Assembly (NCBI RefSeq): GCF_001747105.1
Contig: NZ_MDGQ01000003.1
Location: 992,001 to 1,056,000 of the forward strand
Source: Roseivirga misakiensis
GTDB lineage: Bacteria; Bacteroidota; Bacteroidia; Cytophagales; Cyclobacteriaceae
DNA: 64,000 bases
Direction: 5' to 3'
In this document: positions 32,429-40,948 of the stretch, in pieces
Layout: each line of letters begins with the position of its first letter
Numbering within the stretch: position 1 is the first letter of the stretch
Made by a program: the position numbers and the translations under genes
Notes under the pieces: model-generated
The model's input: only the letters and a program-made list of their open reading frames with translations
Told to the model about the DNA's origin: nothing
Databases searched by the model: none

Positions 32429-33370
32429 ATGGCTTCGAAAAAACAAACGAAGGGTAAAAGTCAAGAGTTAGGCTTTGGTCAAAAAGCCTATTCTAGAACG
32501 ACAAGGTTGATTTCTCAGAATGGTGAATTCAATGTGGAGAAAGAGGGGCTTCAGTTTTGGGACTCTATGGATTTATATCACGAGTTAATCTCCATTAAGT
32601 GGTGGAAGTTTTTTGGCATCCTCTTTTTGCTCTTTTTAGGTGCCAACTTTGTTTTTGCCTTATGCTACTTTATTGCTGGCGTAGATGGTATAGCGGGCTA
32701 CTCATCTGATACAATTGCCAATGATTTCATTACCTGTTTTTACTTTAGTACACAGGCGATTACCACAGTAGGCTTTGGGGCTTTAAGCCCGGAAAGCAAT
32801 GCTGTAAGTTTCTTGGCGGCCATCGAATCCTTTTTAGGCTTACTAGGGTTTGCCCTGGCTACTGGTCTGATGTTCGCGAGGTTTTCCAGACCCGGCAGAA
32901 GTCTGATTTATAGTGAAAATGCGATTGTGGCTCCTTATAAGGATATTAACGCCTTAATGTTTCGGTTTTCTAACAAGAGTAAAAACCAGCTGATTGAATC
33001 TGAGGTTGACTTTGTCATTACTTATTGGAGCAACAGGGAAAAAAGGAGAATCTTTAAAACAGTAGAGCTTGAACGTAAAAAAATCAACTTCTTTTCCATG
33101 AGTTGGACCGTCGTTCACCCGATTACTGAAAAAAGCCCTGTTTATGGATGGACGGAGGAAGATTTTAAGGATAAACAAGTCGAAGTGATTATTATGTTCA
33201 AAGCTTTCGACGATACTTATGCCAGACAGGTTTATGATCGCACCAGCTACATCGCCGACGAAATTGAATGGGGAAGGCGATTTACTCCCATTTATAATAG
33301 TCTAGAAGAAGGCAAAATTCACATCAATATGGAAAAGCTAGGCGCTACTGAACCTGCAGATCTCAATTAG
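32429..33370 (+). CDS. Inward-rectifier (Kir-type) potassium channel
   Basis: 313 residues. A cytosolic N-terminus with WDSMDLYHELISIKWW (slide helix), membrane helix 1 (about 58-80), pore helix and selectivity filter TTVGFG (residues 112-117), membrane helix 2 (about 130-150), and a C-terminal beta-rich cytosolic domain typical of Kir/KirBac channels (LMFRFSNKSKNQLIESEVDF, WTVVHPITEKSP). One subunit of a tetrameric K+ channel in the inner membrane. The TVGFG filter differs from the common TVGYG in the aromatic residue only. It is divergent from the BlaI/BlaR1-type genes, with three palindromes in between. Confidence 0.9.
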   Translation: MASKKQTKGKSQELGFGQKAYSRTTRLISQNGEFNVEKEGLQFWDSMDLYHELISIKWWKFFGILFLLFLGANFVFALCYFIAGVDGIAGYSSDTIANDFITCFYFSTQAITTVGFGALSPESNAVSFLAAIESFLGLLGFALATGLMFARFSRPGRSLIYSENAIVAPYKDINALMFRFSNKSKNQLIESEVDFVITYWSNREKRRIFKTVELERKKINFFSMSWTVVHPITEKSPVYGWTEEDFKDKQVEVIIMFKAFDDTYARQVYDRTSYIADEIEWGRRFTPIYNSLEEGKIHINMEKLGATEPADLN

Positions 33371-33461
33371 CCTTCTATCCCACATTTGGTACATCAGTGT
33401 ATTAGCTGTTGATTTTCAGCCGTGAAATCATAATTTCAAAAGCAGTTAAATACATGACAAT

Positions 33462-35927
33462 ATGAAACTGAAACAAAATATCTATCGCATATGCAGTATT
33501 TGCGTAATGGTGGCTTGGCTTTATGCCGCACCGGCGCAAGCTCAAGAAGGTTATCAACGCCCTCCTGAAGCCATAGCAAAACTTATCGATGCACCATCGA
33601 CACCATCAGTGAGTATAGACTCTAAAGCTGAGTGGATGCTTTTGATGGAGAGACCCGGCTACCCAAGTATAGCAGAAGTTGCTGCTACAGAGCTTCGTAT
33701 TGGTGGAACCCGAATTAATCCCGCTACGAACGGAAGAAGTAGGCGTACATTTATGACTGGCCTTACGCTTAAGGAAATAGCTACGGGTAAAGAATACTCG
33801 TTTTCAGGCTTACCTGCCAAACCTCAGATTAGCAATGTATCCTGGTCATCTGATGAATCTAAAATTGCCTTTACCCATACTACCGATAATGGGATAGAGC
33901 TTTGGCTTGCCGATGTAGAATCAAAATCAGCTAAAAAGCTGACTGGGGCTATTATTAATAATGCCTACGTTTCTGCTTTTGACTGGATGCCAGACGGTAA
34001 TCAATTATTAGTGAGTACTATTATGGAAGGTCGTGGCGAAGCGCCAAAAAAACCTCGTGCACCTAAAGGCCCTGTTACGCAAGAAACCGCTGGTGCAGAA
34101 GCACCTTCTAGAACGTACCAAGATTTATTGGAGAACCCTTATGATGCTTCATTATTTGAGTACTATACCACCGTTCAGTTGAAAATGATCGACCTAGACG
34201 GAAACCAAACTAAGGTTGGTAGCCCCAATATTATTAAGGCCTTCAGTATCTCTCCTGATGGGCAGTATATCTTGACTCAAACCATTCAAAAACCGTTTTC
34301 TTACCTTGTTCCAGCTTCTAGATTTCCATTTAACTATGAAGTTTGGGATACCAAAGGAAACATGGTGAAAGAAATGGCAAAAATTGCCTTGGACGAAGTA
34401 AGACCTAAGGGTTTTGATGCGACAAGACTGGGCGCTAGAAGTATGACTTGGCGTGCCGATAAGCCAGCCACACTGTACTGGGCTGAAGCGAAAGATGGTG
34501 GCGATCCTAAAGCCGATATCGCAGAAAGGGATGTAGTTTATATGGTAAACGCTCCATTTACAGCCAAACCAACAAAACTTGCTGGTACTAGCTTACGCTA
34601 CGCTGGCATTCAGTGGGGTGATGACTCACGAGCAATTCTGAATGAGAGCTGGTGGGCAAAACGATTGGACAAACGAACGCTCATTAACCCGTCTAAGCCT
34701 GGAACTGCTGGTAAAGTGATTATTGATCGCAGTACGACTGATCGCTACAATGATCCTGGAAGACCTATGATGGTTTCGAATGATTATGGTTGGTCTGTAC
34801 TGAAGTTTGACAAGGATAATATTTTTATGAGCAGTACAGGTGGTTCTGCCGAAGGAGACAGACCTTTCTTGAGTAAGTTCAACCTGAAGAACCAAAAACA
34901 AAACATCATCTTCCGCTCAGAAGCGCCTTATTATGAGCGTCCGGTAGACATTATTTCTGCCAAAGCGGATAAGATTATTACCATCAGAGAGTCTGAAAAT
35001 GAGCCACCAAATTACTTCGTTCGCAACCTGAAAAAGGGTTCTATGGAAGCAATTACTGACTTTCCACACCCTCAGCCTGATATGATGGCTGTAAATAAGG
35101 AAATTATTAAATATAAAAGAGAAGATGGTGTAGACTTAACGGCGGTATTGTATACACCAAAGGGCTATGACAAAGAAAAAGATGGACCACTCCCGGTTTT
35201 GATGTGGGCCTATCCGATTGAATACAAGTCTGTAACAACTGCTGCTCAAGTACGCGGCACCCCTTATTCTTTTACGCGCGTAAGCTCCGGTTCGCCCCTG
35301 TTTTGGGTATTGAGAGGTTATGCTGTTATGGCCAATACTCAATTCCCGATCATTGGGGAAGGAGACAATCAGCCAAATGACAAATTCCGTGAACAGCTTG
35401 TAATGAATGCAAAAGCGGCAATTGATGCGGTGGCTGACCTTGGTGTTGGCGATAGAAATCGAGTGGGTGTTGGTGGTCATTCTTATGGTGCCTTCATGAC
35501 GGCCAACCTTTTGGCGCATTCCGATCTTTTTGCAGCTGGAATAGCGAGAAGTGGAGCATATAATAGAACATTAACACCTTTTGGTTTTCAACGTGAAGAG
35601 CGAACTTATTGGGAAGCACCTGAGCTTTACAACTATATGTCGCCATTTATGCATGCAGACAAGGTGAACGAACCATTGCTTCTAATTCACGGCGAAGCTG
35701 ATAATAACTCTGGAACATTCCCGATCCAAAGTATCAGGTACTACAATGCAATTAAGGGGCATGGTGGCACTTCAAGACTAGTGATGTTGCCAGATGAAAG
35801 TCACGGTTACCGAGCGAAAGAATCAATCTTACATATGCTGTGGGAAATGGATACTTGGCTTGAAAAGTATGTGAAAAACGCGGCGACTAAACCTGAGCCT
35901 ACCAGTTTAGATTCCAAAGGCAGGTAA
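33462..35927 (+). CDS. S9-family serine peptidase, glutamyl-endopeptidase-like, secreted
   Basis: 821 residues with a signal peptide (to about residue 28, PAQAQ). A beta-propeller N-domain (to about 540) is followed by the alpha/beta-hydrolase catalytic domain: nucleophile S674 in GVGGHSYGAFMTANLLAHS, D747 in HGEADNNSG, and H781 in DESHGYRAKES. The GGHSYGAFM and ESWWAKR-like segments recall the prolyl-oligopeptidase-type glutamyl endopeptidases of plastids and bacteria. It degrades peptides in the periplasm or outside. A -7-like CACATTTG lies at 33381. A bidirectional terminator follows. Confidence 0.9.
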   Translation: MKLKQNIYRICSICVMVAWLYAAPAQAQEGYQRPPEAIAKLIDAPSTPSVSIDSKAEWMLLMERPGYPSIAEVAATELRIGGTRINPATNGRSRRTFMTGLTLKEIATGKEYSFSGLPAKPQISNVSWSSDESKIAFTHTTDNGIELWLADVESKSAKKLTGAIINNAYVSAFDWMPDGNQLLVSTIMEGRGEAPKKPRAPKGPVTQETAGAEAPSRTYQDLLENPYDASLFEYYTTVQLKMIDLDGNQTKVGSPNIIKAFSISPDGQYILTQTIQKPFSYLVPASRFPFNYEVWDTKGNMVKEMAKIALDEVRPKGFDATRLGARSMTWRADKPATLYWAEAKDGGDPKADIAERDVVYMVNAPFTAKPTKLAGTSLRYAGIQWGDDSRAILNESWWAKRLDKRTLINPSKPGTAGKVIIDRSTTDRYNDPGRPMMVSNDYGWSVLKFDKDNIFMSSTGGSAEGDRPFLSKFNLKNQKQNIIFRSEAPYYERPVDIISAKADKIITIRESENEPPNYFVRNLKKGSMEAITDFPHPQPDMMAVNKEIIKYKREDGVDLTAVLYTPKGYDKEKDGPLPVLMWAYPIEYKSVTTAAQVRGTPYSFTRVSSGSPLFWVLRGYAVMANTQFPIIGEGDNQPNDKFREQLVMNAKAAIDAVADLGVGDRNRVGVGGHSYGAFMTANLLAHSDLFAAGIARSGAYNRTLTPFGFQREERTYWEAPELYNYMSPFMHADKVNEPLLLIHGEADNNSGTFPIQSIRYYNAIKGHGGTSRLVMLPDESHGYRAKESILHMLWEMDTWLEKYVKNAATKPEPTSLDSKGR

Positions 35928-35941
35928 ACGATTATTCATTC

Positions 35942-35979
35942 AAAAAAGGGCCTCAAATCAGTGATTTGAGGCCCTTTTT
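35942..35979. terminator. Bidirectional terminator
   Basis: AAAAAGGGCCTCAAATCA and GATTTGAGGCCCTTTTT form a long stem between the convergent S9 peptidase and outer-membrane protein genes. Confidence 0.9.
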
Positions 35980-35980
35980 A

Positions 35981-36628
35981 TTAGAACTTAATCCCCAGTT
36001 CTAGACTAAAGAGATTACTCTTTATTTGAAAATCATCGTACAGCGCGTTCTGCGTTTTTACCTGGTTTAAGAATCCGAGATAGTAATTCAAGCTTGCATA
36101 TACTCGGGTATTTACCCCAATACTATGTTCTAGTCCACCACCGAAATTCCCTGACAAATCGAAACTTCTAAACTCTCGAACTAACTCCACAGCATTACTT
36201 TCATTGTCCGTATTTAATCTTAGTTCTGGTACCACACCAAAATTGAAGAATGCGCGTGTATCCAAGACTACTTCATTGGTATAGAGCTTTAAAAGAAGCG
36301 GTATTTGCAAGTATTCGTGGTCATACCTTTCGGATACAGGACGACCGGCTAAAACACTGGCATCTGTAACACTGACTCGGGTGGTTTTTGAAGCAAAATT
36401 TATCCCGGTATGAAAGTGATAGTTTTCCTTGAACGGCAGGTCTACAAAAGCACCAATTAAAAACTTAACGGCAGATCCATCTCTTTCTATACTCGTACTA
36501 TTACCATCTGTCGACGTTCTGGATAGTGAAAGTGTTGGACCGAGTTTAATCCCTATTCTATAATCCTGAGCTATTGAGAGCTGACCAAGCATTGCCACCA
36601 AAATGGCGGAGATTATGTATTTCTTCAT
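35981..36628 (-). CDS. PorT-like outer-membrane beta-barrel protein
   Basis: 215 residues from the ATG at 36628, which precedes the signal peptide (MKKYIISAILVAMLGQLSIAQ); the frame is open to 36652. The mature part is a small beta-barrel with alternating strands, starting YRIGIKLGPTLSLSR, with GINFASK and YLQIPLLLKLY in the middle and ending SLELGIKF with the aromatic C-terminus usual for outer-membrane proteins. It matches the general outer-membrane beta-barrel (PorT) family. Function unknown. It is divergent from gldB. Confidence 0.75.
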   Translation of the reverse strand: MKKYIISAILVAMLGQLSIAQDYRIGIKLGPTLSLSRTSTDGNSTSIERDGSAVKFLIGAFVDLPFKENYHFHTGINFASKTTRVSVTDASVLAGRPVSERYDHEYLQIPLLLKLYTNEVVLDTRAFFNFGVVPELRLNTDNESNAVELVREFRSFDLSGNFGGGLEHSIGVNTRVYASLNYYLGFLNQVKTQNALYDDFQIKSNLFSLELGIKF

Positions 36629-36647
36629 GTTCGATAAAATAAATAAA

Positions 36648-36655
36648 TACATTTG
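36648..36655 (+). promoter_or_regulatory. -7 box for gldB
   Basis: TACATTTG, a full match to TAnnTTTG, 17 nt before the ATG at 36673. Confidence 0.55.
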
Positions 36656-36672
36656 TCATTTAAAATGTGTAG

Positions 36673-37974
36673 ATGCTTAAAAGGTTTTGTTTTCTGATTT
36701 TGCTTTTAGGGTTTTTATCTTGCTCAGATAATGATCCTTGCGATGGTAATGTTGATATCTCTGATGTAGAAATTCAACTTTCTGTTGAAAACCTGACACA
36801 CGAAATTCATGGTATCCAAACCATGGATGCCTTGGTCGAATTCCTTAATGCACACCCTATCATTAAGGATGTTTTCTTTGAGTTTGGTGGTAGACCTTCG
36901 GAAAACCAAGTACTGATTAACCTCCAAAACCTAATCCAAGAAAAAGAATTTGGGAGTCTATTTCGAGCTAAATCATATGATGAGTTCGATAAGATTCTAG
37001 ATAATGACAGAAGTTTACGCCAGTTTGTGACATATGGCTATTTGTCCAACAACCCTGGGAAAAGCCTCAAGGATGTCTACGATATTTTCTCAGGATCGAA
37101 CTTGCCGAACATACCCGTGACAGAATCGACAGGTACCAGCACCCTTCTAAACTATCTATCATCTAATTTGACAGAACAGAACTACTTCTATTCACTATTC
37201 GAATATCGGTCAGAAGAGAAGTTGTTTGAGGACAATCTAGCGCTACTTCAAAACCCTTCGATTGATACACTTTACCAAGAAACCATCGATTTGATTGATA
37301 TGGGTGTAGTGAGTTATGAATTGGATAGAGCTTATGCAAGAATTCAGCAATACTATCCTGACTTTAAGTTGCCGAAGGTAAAAGCTGTTTACTCGGGTTT
37401 TGGGTCAGATTTTCATTTCTCAGATACGCTAGTCGTCATTGGGCTAGACTATTACCTTGGGGAAGAAGCTTCTTACAGACCTAACGTATATGATTACCTA
37501 AGAACAAGGCTTACCCCAGCGCATTTAGTCCCTCAACTTATACAGTTCACTTCTTTTAAGTTCAATAGTGCCAAAGAGGGTAAAAGAACGGTTTTGGAGG
37601 AAATGATCTCTTATGGCAAGGCATTAGAGTTTGCAAAAGAAATGCTCCCATGTGTTGCGGATAGCATTATAATGGGATATACCCCTCAACAATTGGCGAA
37701 TGCGACAGTGAGTGAAGGCATTATCTGGTCTCACTTTTTGGACAAGAGATTACTCTACAGTGATAATCCATCAAATATTAAGAAGTATGTAGACGAACGT
37801 CCTTTTGTTCCAGAAATAGATAAACTTTGCCCGGGAAGGATAGGCCAGTGGCTTGGCTGGCAGATCGTTAAAGCATATCGTGAGGAAACAGAAGTCGGTT
37901 TTGTCGAACTGATGGCAGAGACAGATGCTCAAAAAATACTTACGCAGTCAAAATATAGACCTCGTTATCGTTAG
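36673..37974 (+). CDS. gldB: Gliding-motility-associated lipoprotein GldB
   Basis: 433 residues. Lipoprotein signal with lipobox FLSC (Cys 17). GldB features: VIGLDYYLGEEASYRPNVYDY, the middle PAHLVPQLIQ segment, CVADSIIMGYTPQQL, IGQWLGWQIVKAYRE and the closing DAQKILTQSKYRPR. GldB is needed for gliding in Flavobacterium and is widespread in Bacteroidota, also in non-gliders, so gliding itself is not proved. The N-terminal ~160 residues are longer than in the flavobacterial protein as I recall it. The 3' end overlaps the convergent glycosyltransferase gene by 35 nt. Confidence 0.8.
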   Translation: MLKRFCFLILLLGFLSCSDNDPCDGNVDISDVEIQLSVENLTHEIHGIQTMDALVEFLNAHPIIKDVFFEFGGRPSENQVLINLQNLIQEKEFGSLFRAKSYDEFDKILDNDRSLRQFVTYGYLSNNPGKSLKDVYDIFSGSNLPNIPVTESTGTSTLLNYLSSNLTEQNYFYSLFEYRSEEKLFEDNLALLQNPSIDTLYQETIDLIDMGVVSYELDRAYARIQQYYPDFKLPKVKAVYSGFGSDFHFSDTLVVIGLDYYLGEEASYRPNVYDYLRTRLTPAHLVPQLIQFTSFKFNSAKEGKRTVLEEMISYGKALEFAKEMLPCVADSIIMGYTPQQLANATVSEGIIWSHFLDKRLLYSDNPSNIKKYVDERPFVPEIDKLCPGRIGQWLGWQIVKAYREETEVGFVELMAETDAQKILTQSKYRPRYR

Positions 37975-39169
37975 CCTTAATCTGGCTTTCGTTATTCAGC
38001 ACTTTTACCAGTTTATCGATTTGTAGTTTCTTAGAATAAGAGCTTTCAGCAAGGTTTCGGGCATTGGCCTTAAACTGATCCAAAGCTTCTCGATTTTCCA
38101 AAAATGGCTTTAACTTCTTTAAAAAGTCATTTGGATCATTCGGATCAGCATAAAAGCCACATTTTGACTTCTCTACCAAGTCTTTCGTCCATCCTGGTGT
38201 ATTCACTATTGTGAGTTTTCCAGAAGCCAGACTATCAAAGAATTTATTCGGACTATTTGTAGCTAGTACTGGTAAATCGGCAAAGCTGACATAAGTGGCA
38301 TCCGTGATATTCAAGATTCTCCTTACCCCTTCTTTATCCTGATGACCGATGAATTCTATATTATCTAGGCCTTTTTGATAAGCCAAACTTTTAATATGAC
38401 CAAGTTGCGAGCCTTGGCCAACAATCTTATAATCTACATTAAGTGAATTTTCTTTGGTACATGACGCTATATCCAGTAAAAACTCCAAATGGTTTGTAGT
38501 ACCAATACTTCCCAGATAGGTCACGACAAATGGCTTTTCGGCATGATAGAATTTGATGAGTTTTGGATCCTTGATCTCGTTTTTGAAAAACTCGCAATCA
38601 GCCATGTTCGGAATCATGTATACATTCTTATTCGGAACTACCTGCTTTATCCAATCTCGCATTCCTGGCGACAAAGCAACAATTCTATCCGAACCTTCAT
38701 AGATTTTTCTCTCCAATCGATAGAGCCAATTTTTAAAAACCCTGCCTTTAACTGCACCAATTTGAATAGGAGCAGTCGGCCATAAGTCGCGCACTTCGAA
38801 AGTATAGGGAATATTATAATTTCTCTTTAACCAAAGACCTATAAGACCAACCGTCAATGGTGTGGAAGTGATATAAGCGCTATCGATGTTTTGGATACTT
38901 GCGGCCTTCTTTTTGGCGAGTCTTACAAATTTCAGAAACGACAATACTCTTTTTATAAAACCCATGTCGTTAGAATAAGCGACAGGGAGGTAGTGCACTT
39001 TTACACCGTTGATTTCTTTTAAGGTGTAGAAAGATTCATTGTGGCTAGTGATCATTTCAACCTCAAAGCCTTTTTCTACCAAGCCTTTTGATAAGTAATA
39101 AGAACGAATGGCACCACCGTCTTGAGGCGTCTTAAAATACTGGTGTATATATAGAATGCGTTCGGCCAC
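37940..39169 (-). CDS. Family-4 glycosyltransferase
   Basis: 409 residues with the GT-B fold of GT4 enzymes: N-terminal HQYFKTPQDGGAIRSYYLSKGLVEKGFEVEM split motif (G-G near residue 18), the mid-domain YTFEVRDLWPTAP, the acceptor/donor hinge VVTYLGSIGTTNHLEFLLD, and the C-terminal nucleotide-sugar region SPNKFFDSLASGKLTIVNT. The ALS-type pattern resembles WcaI/colanic-acid-type transferases. It probably adds a sugar to a surface polysaccharide or lipid; donor and acceptor are unknown. No other polysaccharide genes are near, so it is an isolated gene. Confidence 0.85.
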   Translation of the reverse strand: MAERILYIHQYFKTPQDGGAIRSYYLSKGLVEKGFEVEMITSHNESFYTLKEINGVKVHYLPVAYSNDMGFIKRVLSFLKFVRLAKKKAASIQNIDSAYITSTPLTVGLIGLWLKRNYNIPYTFEVRDLWPTAPIQIGAVKGRVFKNWLYRLERKIYEGSDRIVALSPGMRDWIKQVVPNKNVYMIPNMADCEFFKNEIKDPKLIKFYHAEKPFVVTYLGSIGTTNHLEFLLDIASCTKENSLNVDYKIVGQGSQLGHIKSLAYQKGLDNIEFIGHQDKEGVRRILNITDATYVSFADLPVLATNSPNKFFDSLASGKLTIVNTPGWTKDLVEKSKCGFYADPNDPNDFLKKLKPFLENREALDQFKANARNLAESSYSKKLQIDKLVKVLNNESQIKANDNEVYILTA

Positions 39170-39192
39170 TAATCAAATTTAACAATTCCCAC

Positions 39193-39846
39193 TCACCTTT
39201 TTATGCCTTCTTTCTTTTCAAAATAACGACAGAAATGGATCAAATTGCATTCTTCGCATTTCGGTTTTCTGGCCAAACAGGTGTATCTCCCGTGTAAAAT
39301 AAGCCAGTGGTGGGCCAGCGGAATCACGTCTTTAGCCAAATGTTTGACTAACTGTTTTTCGACCGCCAAAGGTGTTGTTAGGTTCTGATTTACTAACCCT
39401 AGCCTTTTCGATACCCTAAAAACATGCGTATCAACTGCCATAGAAGGTTGGTTCCAGACCACTGAAGTAATCACATTAGCAGTTTTTCGGCCTACCCCGG
39501 GTAGCTTTTGCAATTCTTCTATCGTCTGAGGAATTTCAGAGTTAAAGTCCTCCACTAGCATTTTTCCCAAGCCAATGAGATGCTTGGTCTTATTATTGGG
39601 GTAAGAAACCGATCTTATATAAGGGAATAATTCGTCGAAATTGGACGCTGCCAAATGTTCGGGTGTGGGAAAGTCAGCGAATAATTTAGGAGTGACTAAG
39701 TTAATTCGCTTATCAGTGCATTGGGCACTTAAAACTACAGCAACCAGTAATTCAAACGGGTTGCCGTAGTTCAATTCAGTCTCAGCCTGCGGCTGATTCT
39801 CACTAAAATAGTTTACAAATTCTTCGTAACGCTCTTTCCGTGTCAT
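39193..39846 (-). CDS. nth: Endonuclease III
   Basis: 217 residues, normal length. Helix-hairpin-helix LPGVGRKTANVI with the catalytic lysine, the aspartate in VDTHVFRVSKRLGL, and the 4Fe-4S cluster motif C-x6-C-x2-C-x5-C (CLARKPKCEECNLIHFC). It removes oxidised pyrimidines and nicks the DNA at abasic sites. Next to the ECF sigma-factor genes on the same strand, 17 nt downstream of the small 80-residue gene, so possibly cotranscribed. Confidence 0.95.
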   Translation of the reverse strand: MTRKERYEEFVNYFSENQPQAETELNYGNPFELLVAVVLSAQCTDKRINLVTPKLFADFPTPEHLAASNFDELFPYIRSVSYPNNKTKHLIGLGKMLVEDFNSEIPQTIEELQKLPGVGRKTANVITSVVWNQPSMAVDTHVFRVSKRLGLVNQNLTTPLAVEKQLVKHLAKDVIPLAHHWLILHGRYTCLARKPKCEECNLIHFCRYFEKKEGIKR

Positions 39847-39863
39847 AGTGCTAAATTAATAGC

Positions 39864-40106
39864 TTAATCCACAGAATGTAAGTGATACGATTTAGAATAA
39901 CTGATAATACTATCAATTGTGTTTCTTGTCGGTGACTTTAAAGCACCATTTAAATCGCCCACCACTGTAGACAGTTCGGCATAAGTTTCGGCCAGCTTTT
40001 CATCAAAAAGCATGGCTATCTCTATTTCCGAACCTTCCTCAGCGGAAGTTTCATTGTAAATGTATCGTACTAAGTCATCTTGGGTAAAGGTTTTGATCAT
40101 ACGCAA
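39864..40106 (-). CDS. Small protein next to the ECF sigma factor, possible anti-sigma
   Basis: 80 residues. Its start lies inside the 3' end of the sigma-factor gene (32-nt overlap). The sequence TQDDLVRYIYNETSAEEGSEIEIAM resembles the N-terminal helical part of anti-sigma factors (L-x-R-Y-x-x-x-E-x-x-x-E-E), but there is no zinc motif and no membrane helix. It could therefore be a minimal cytosolic anti-sigma or a degenerate one; another ATG two codons in is also possible. The translational coupling to the sigma gene supports a partner role. Confidence 0.6.
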   Translation of the reverse strand: MRMIKTFTQDDLVRYIYNETSAEEGSEIEIAMLFDEKLAETYAELSTVVGDLNGALKSPTRNTIDSIISYSKSYHLHSVD

Positions 40107-40674
40107 CGTTCTTTTTGTCCATCTTTTTTCTAAGGTTGATGAGTGCGTAGCGCATGCGTCCTAAGGCAGTGTTGATACTCACACCTGTGGTATCAGCAAT
40201 TTCCTGAAAACTCATTTGCATATAATGCCTCATCATAAGCACTTCACGCTGTGAATCAGGCAACTCTTTAATTAAGTCGCGTAGCAAAGCGTGAGTATCT
40301 TGTTTTATTTGTTTGGACTCAATTGAGTCCTCCGAAAATTCTAGAGTATTAAATACGCTACTGCCATCTTCCATGACAATAGTTGGGTATCGCTTAGCTT
40401 TTCTAAAGTTGTCGATAGCCAAGTTATGGGCAATTCTAGTGACCCATGGTAGAAACTTACCTTCCTCGTTATATCGCCCTGATTTGATGGTGTTAACCAC
40501 CTTAACAAAGGTTTCTTGTAACAAGTCTTCAGCCAAATATTGATCTTTTACGATCAAATAGATGGTAGTGTAAATTTTCTTGGTGTGACGGTTTACCAGC
40601 GTAGTGAAACCCTCTTCGTTACCATTTTTATACTGCGATATCAATTGACTATCGCTTACAGCATATTTCCTCAT
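40075..40674 (-). CDS. ECF-type RNA polymerase sigma factor
   Basis: 199 residues with region 2 (YLAEDLLQETFVKVVNTI, then LPWVTRIAHNLAIDNFRK) and region 4 (DSQREVLMMRHYMQMSFQEIADTTGVSINTALGRMRYALINLRKK), separated by an acidic linker with the autoregulatory-looking DSIESKQIKQD stretch. It directs transcription of an unknown regulon. Region 3 is absent, as in all ECF sigmas. It shares its end with the 80-residue gene. Confidence 0.93.
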   Translation of the reverse strand: MRKYAVSDSQLISQYKNGNEEGFTTLVNRHTKKIYTTIYLIVKDQYLAEDLLQETFVKVVNTIKSGRYNEEGKFLPWVTRIAHNLAIDNFRKAKRYPTIVMEDGSSVFNTLEFSEDSIESKQIKQDTHALLRDLIKELPDSQREVLMMRHYMQMSFQEIADTTGVSINTALGRMRYALINLRKKMDKKNVAYDQNLYPR

Positions 40675-40933
40675 GTCAGTAATTATTAGGTTAACGTAGA
40701 GGTTTATATCATATTGTGCCGGTTTTTAGGGTTGGAATTAATTTTATCGTTATCTCAAAAGTAGAAAATCTGGAATACAAAGCAAATTTACAATTGCTAA
40801 TTTCAAATTTAACTTTCTTGCTTTGGTCTTTTGACTTACACTCAAAATTAAAAGCAATGATAATGCCAAAGAGTGAAATTTTATTCTGATTTTTCAACTC
40901 AAAATTAAAGTAACATTTAGCTAATCGCTATGT

Positions 40934-40941
40934 TATCTTTG
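40934..40941 (+). promoter_or_regulatory. -7 box of uvrA, nearly leaderless
   Basis: TATCTTTG matches TAnnTTTG fully and lies 7 nt before the ATG at 40949. Confidence 0.6.
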
Positions 40942-40948
40942 CACGCTC

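Noticed and set aside
40675-40948. Possible small RNA between the sigma factor and uvrA
   Set aside because: AT-rich with no stable hairpin plus T-run and no known RNA consensus that I could recognise.
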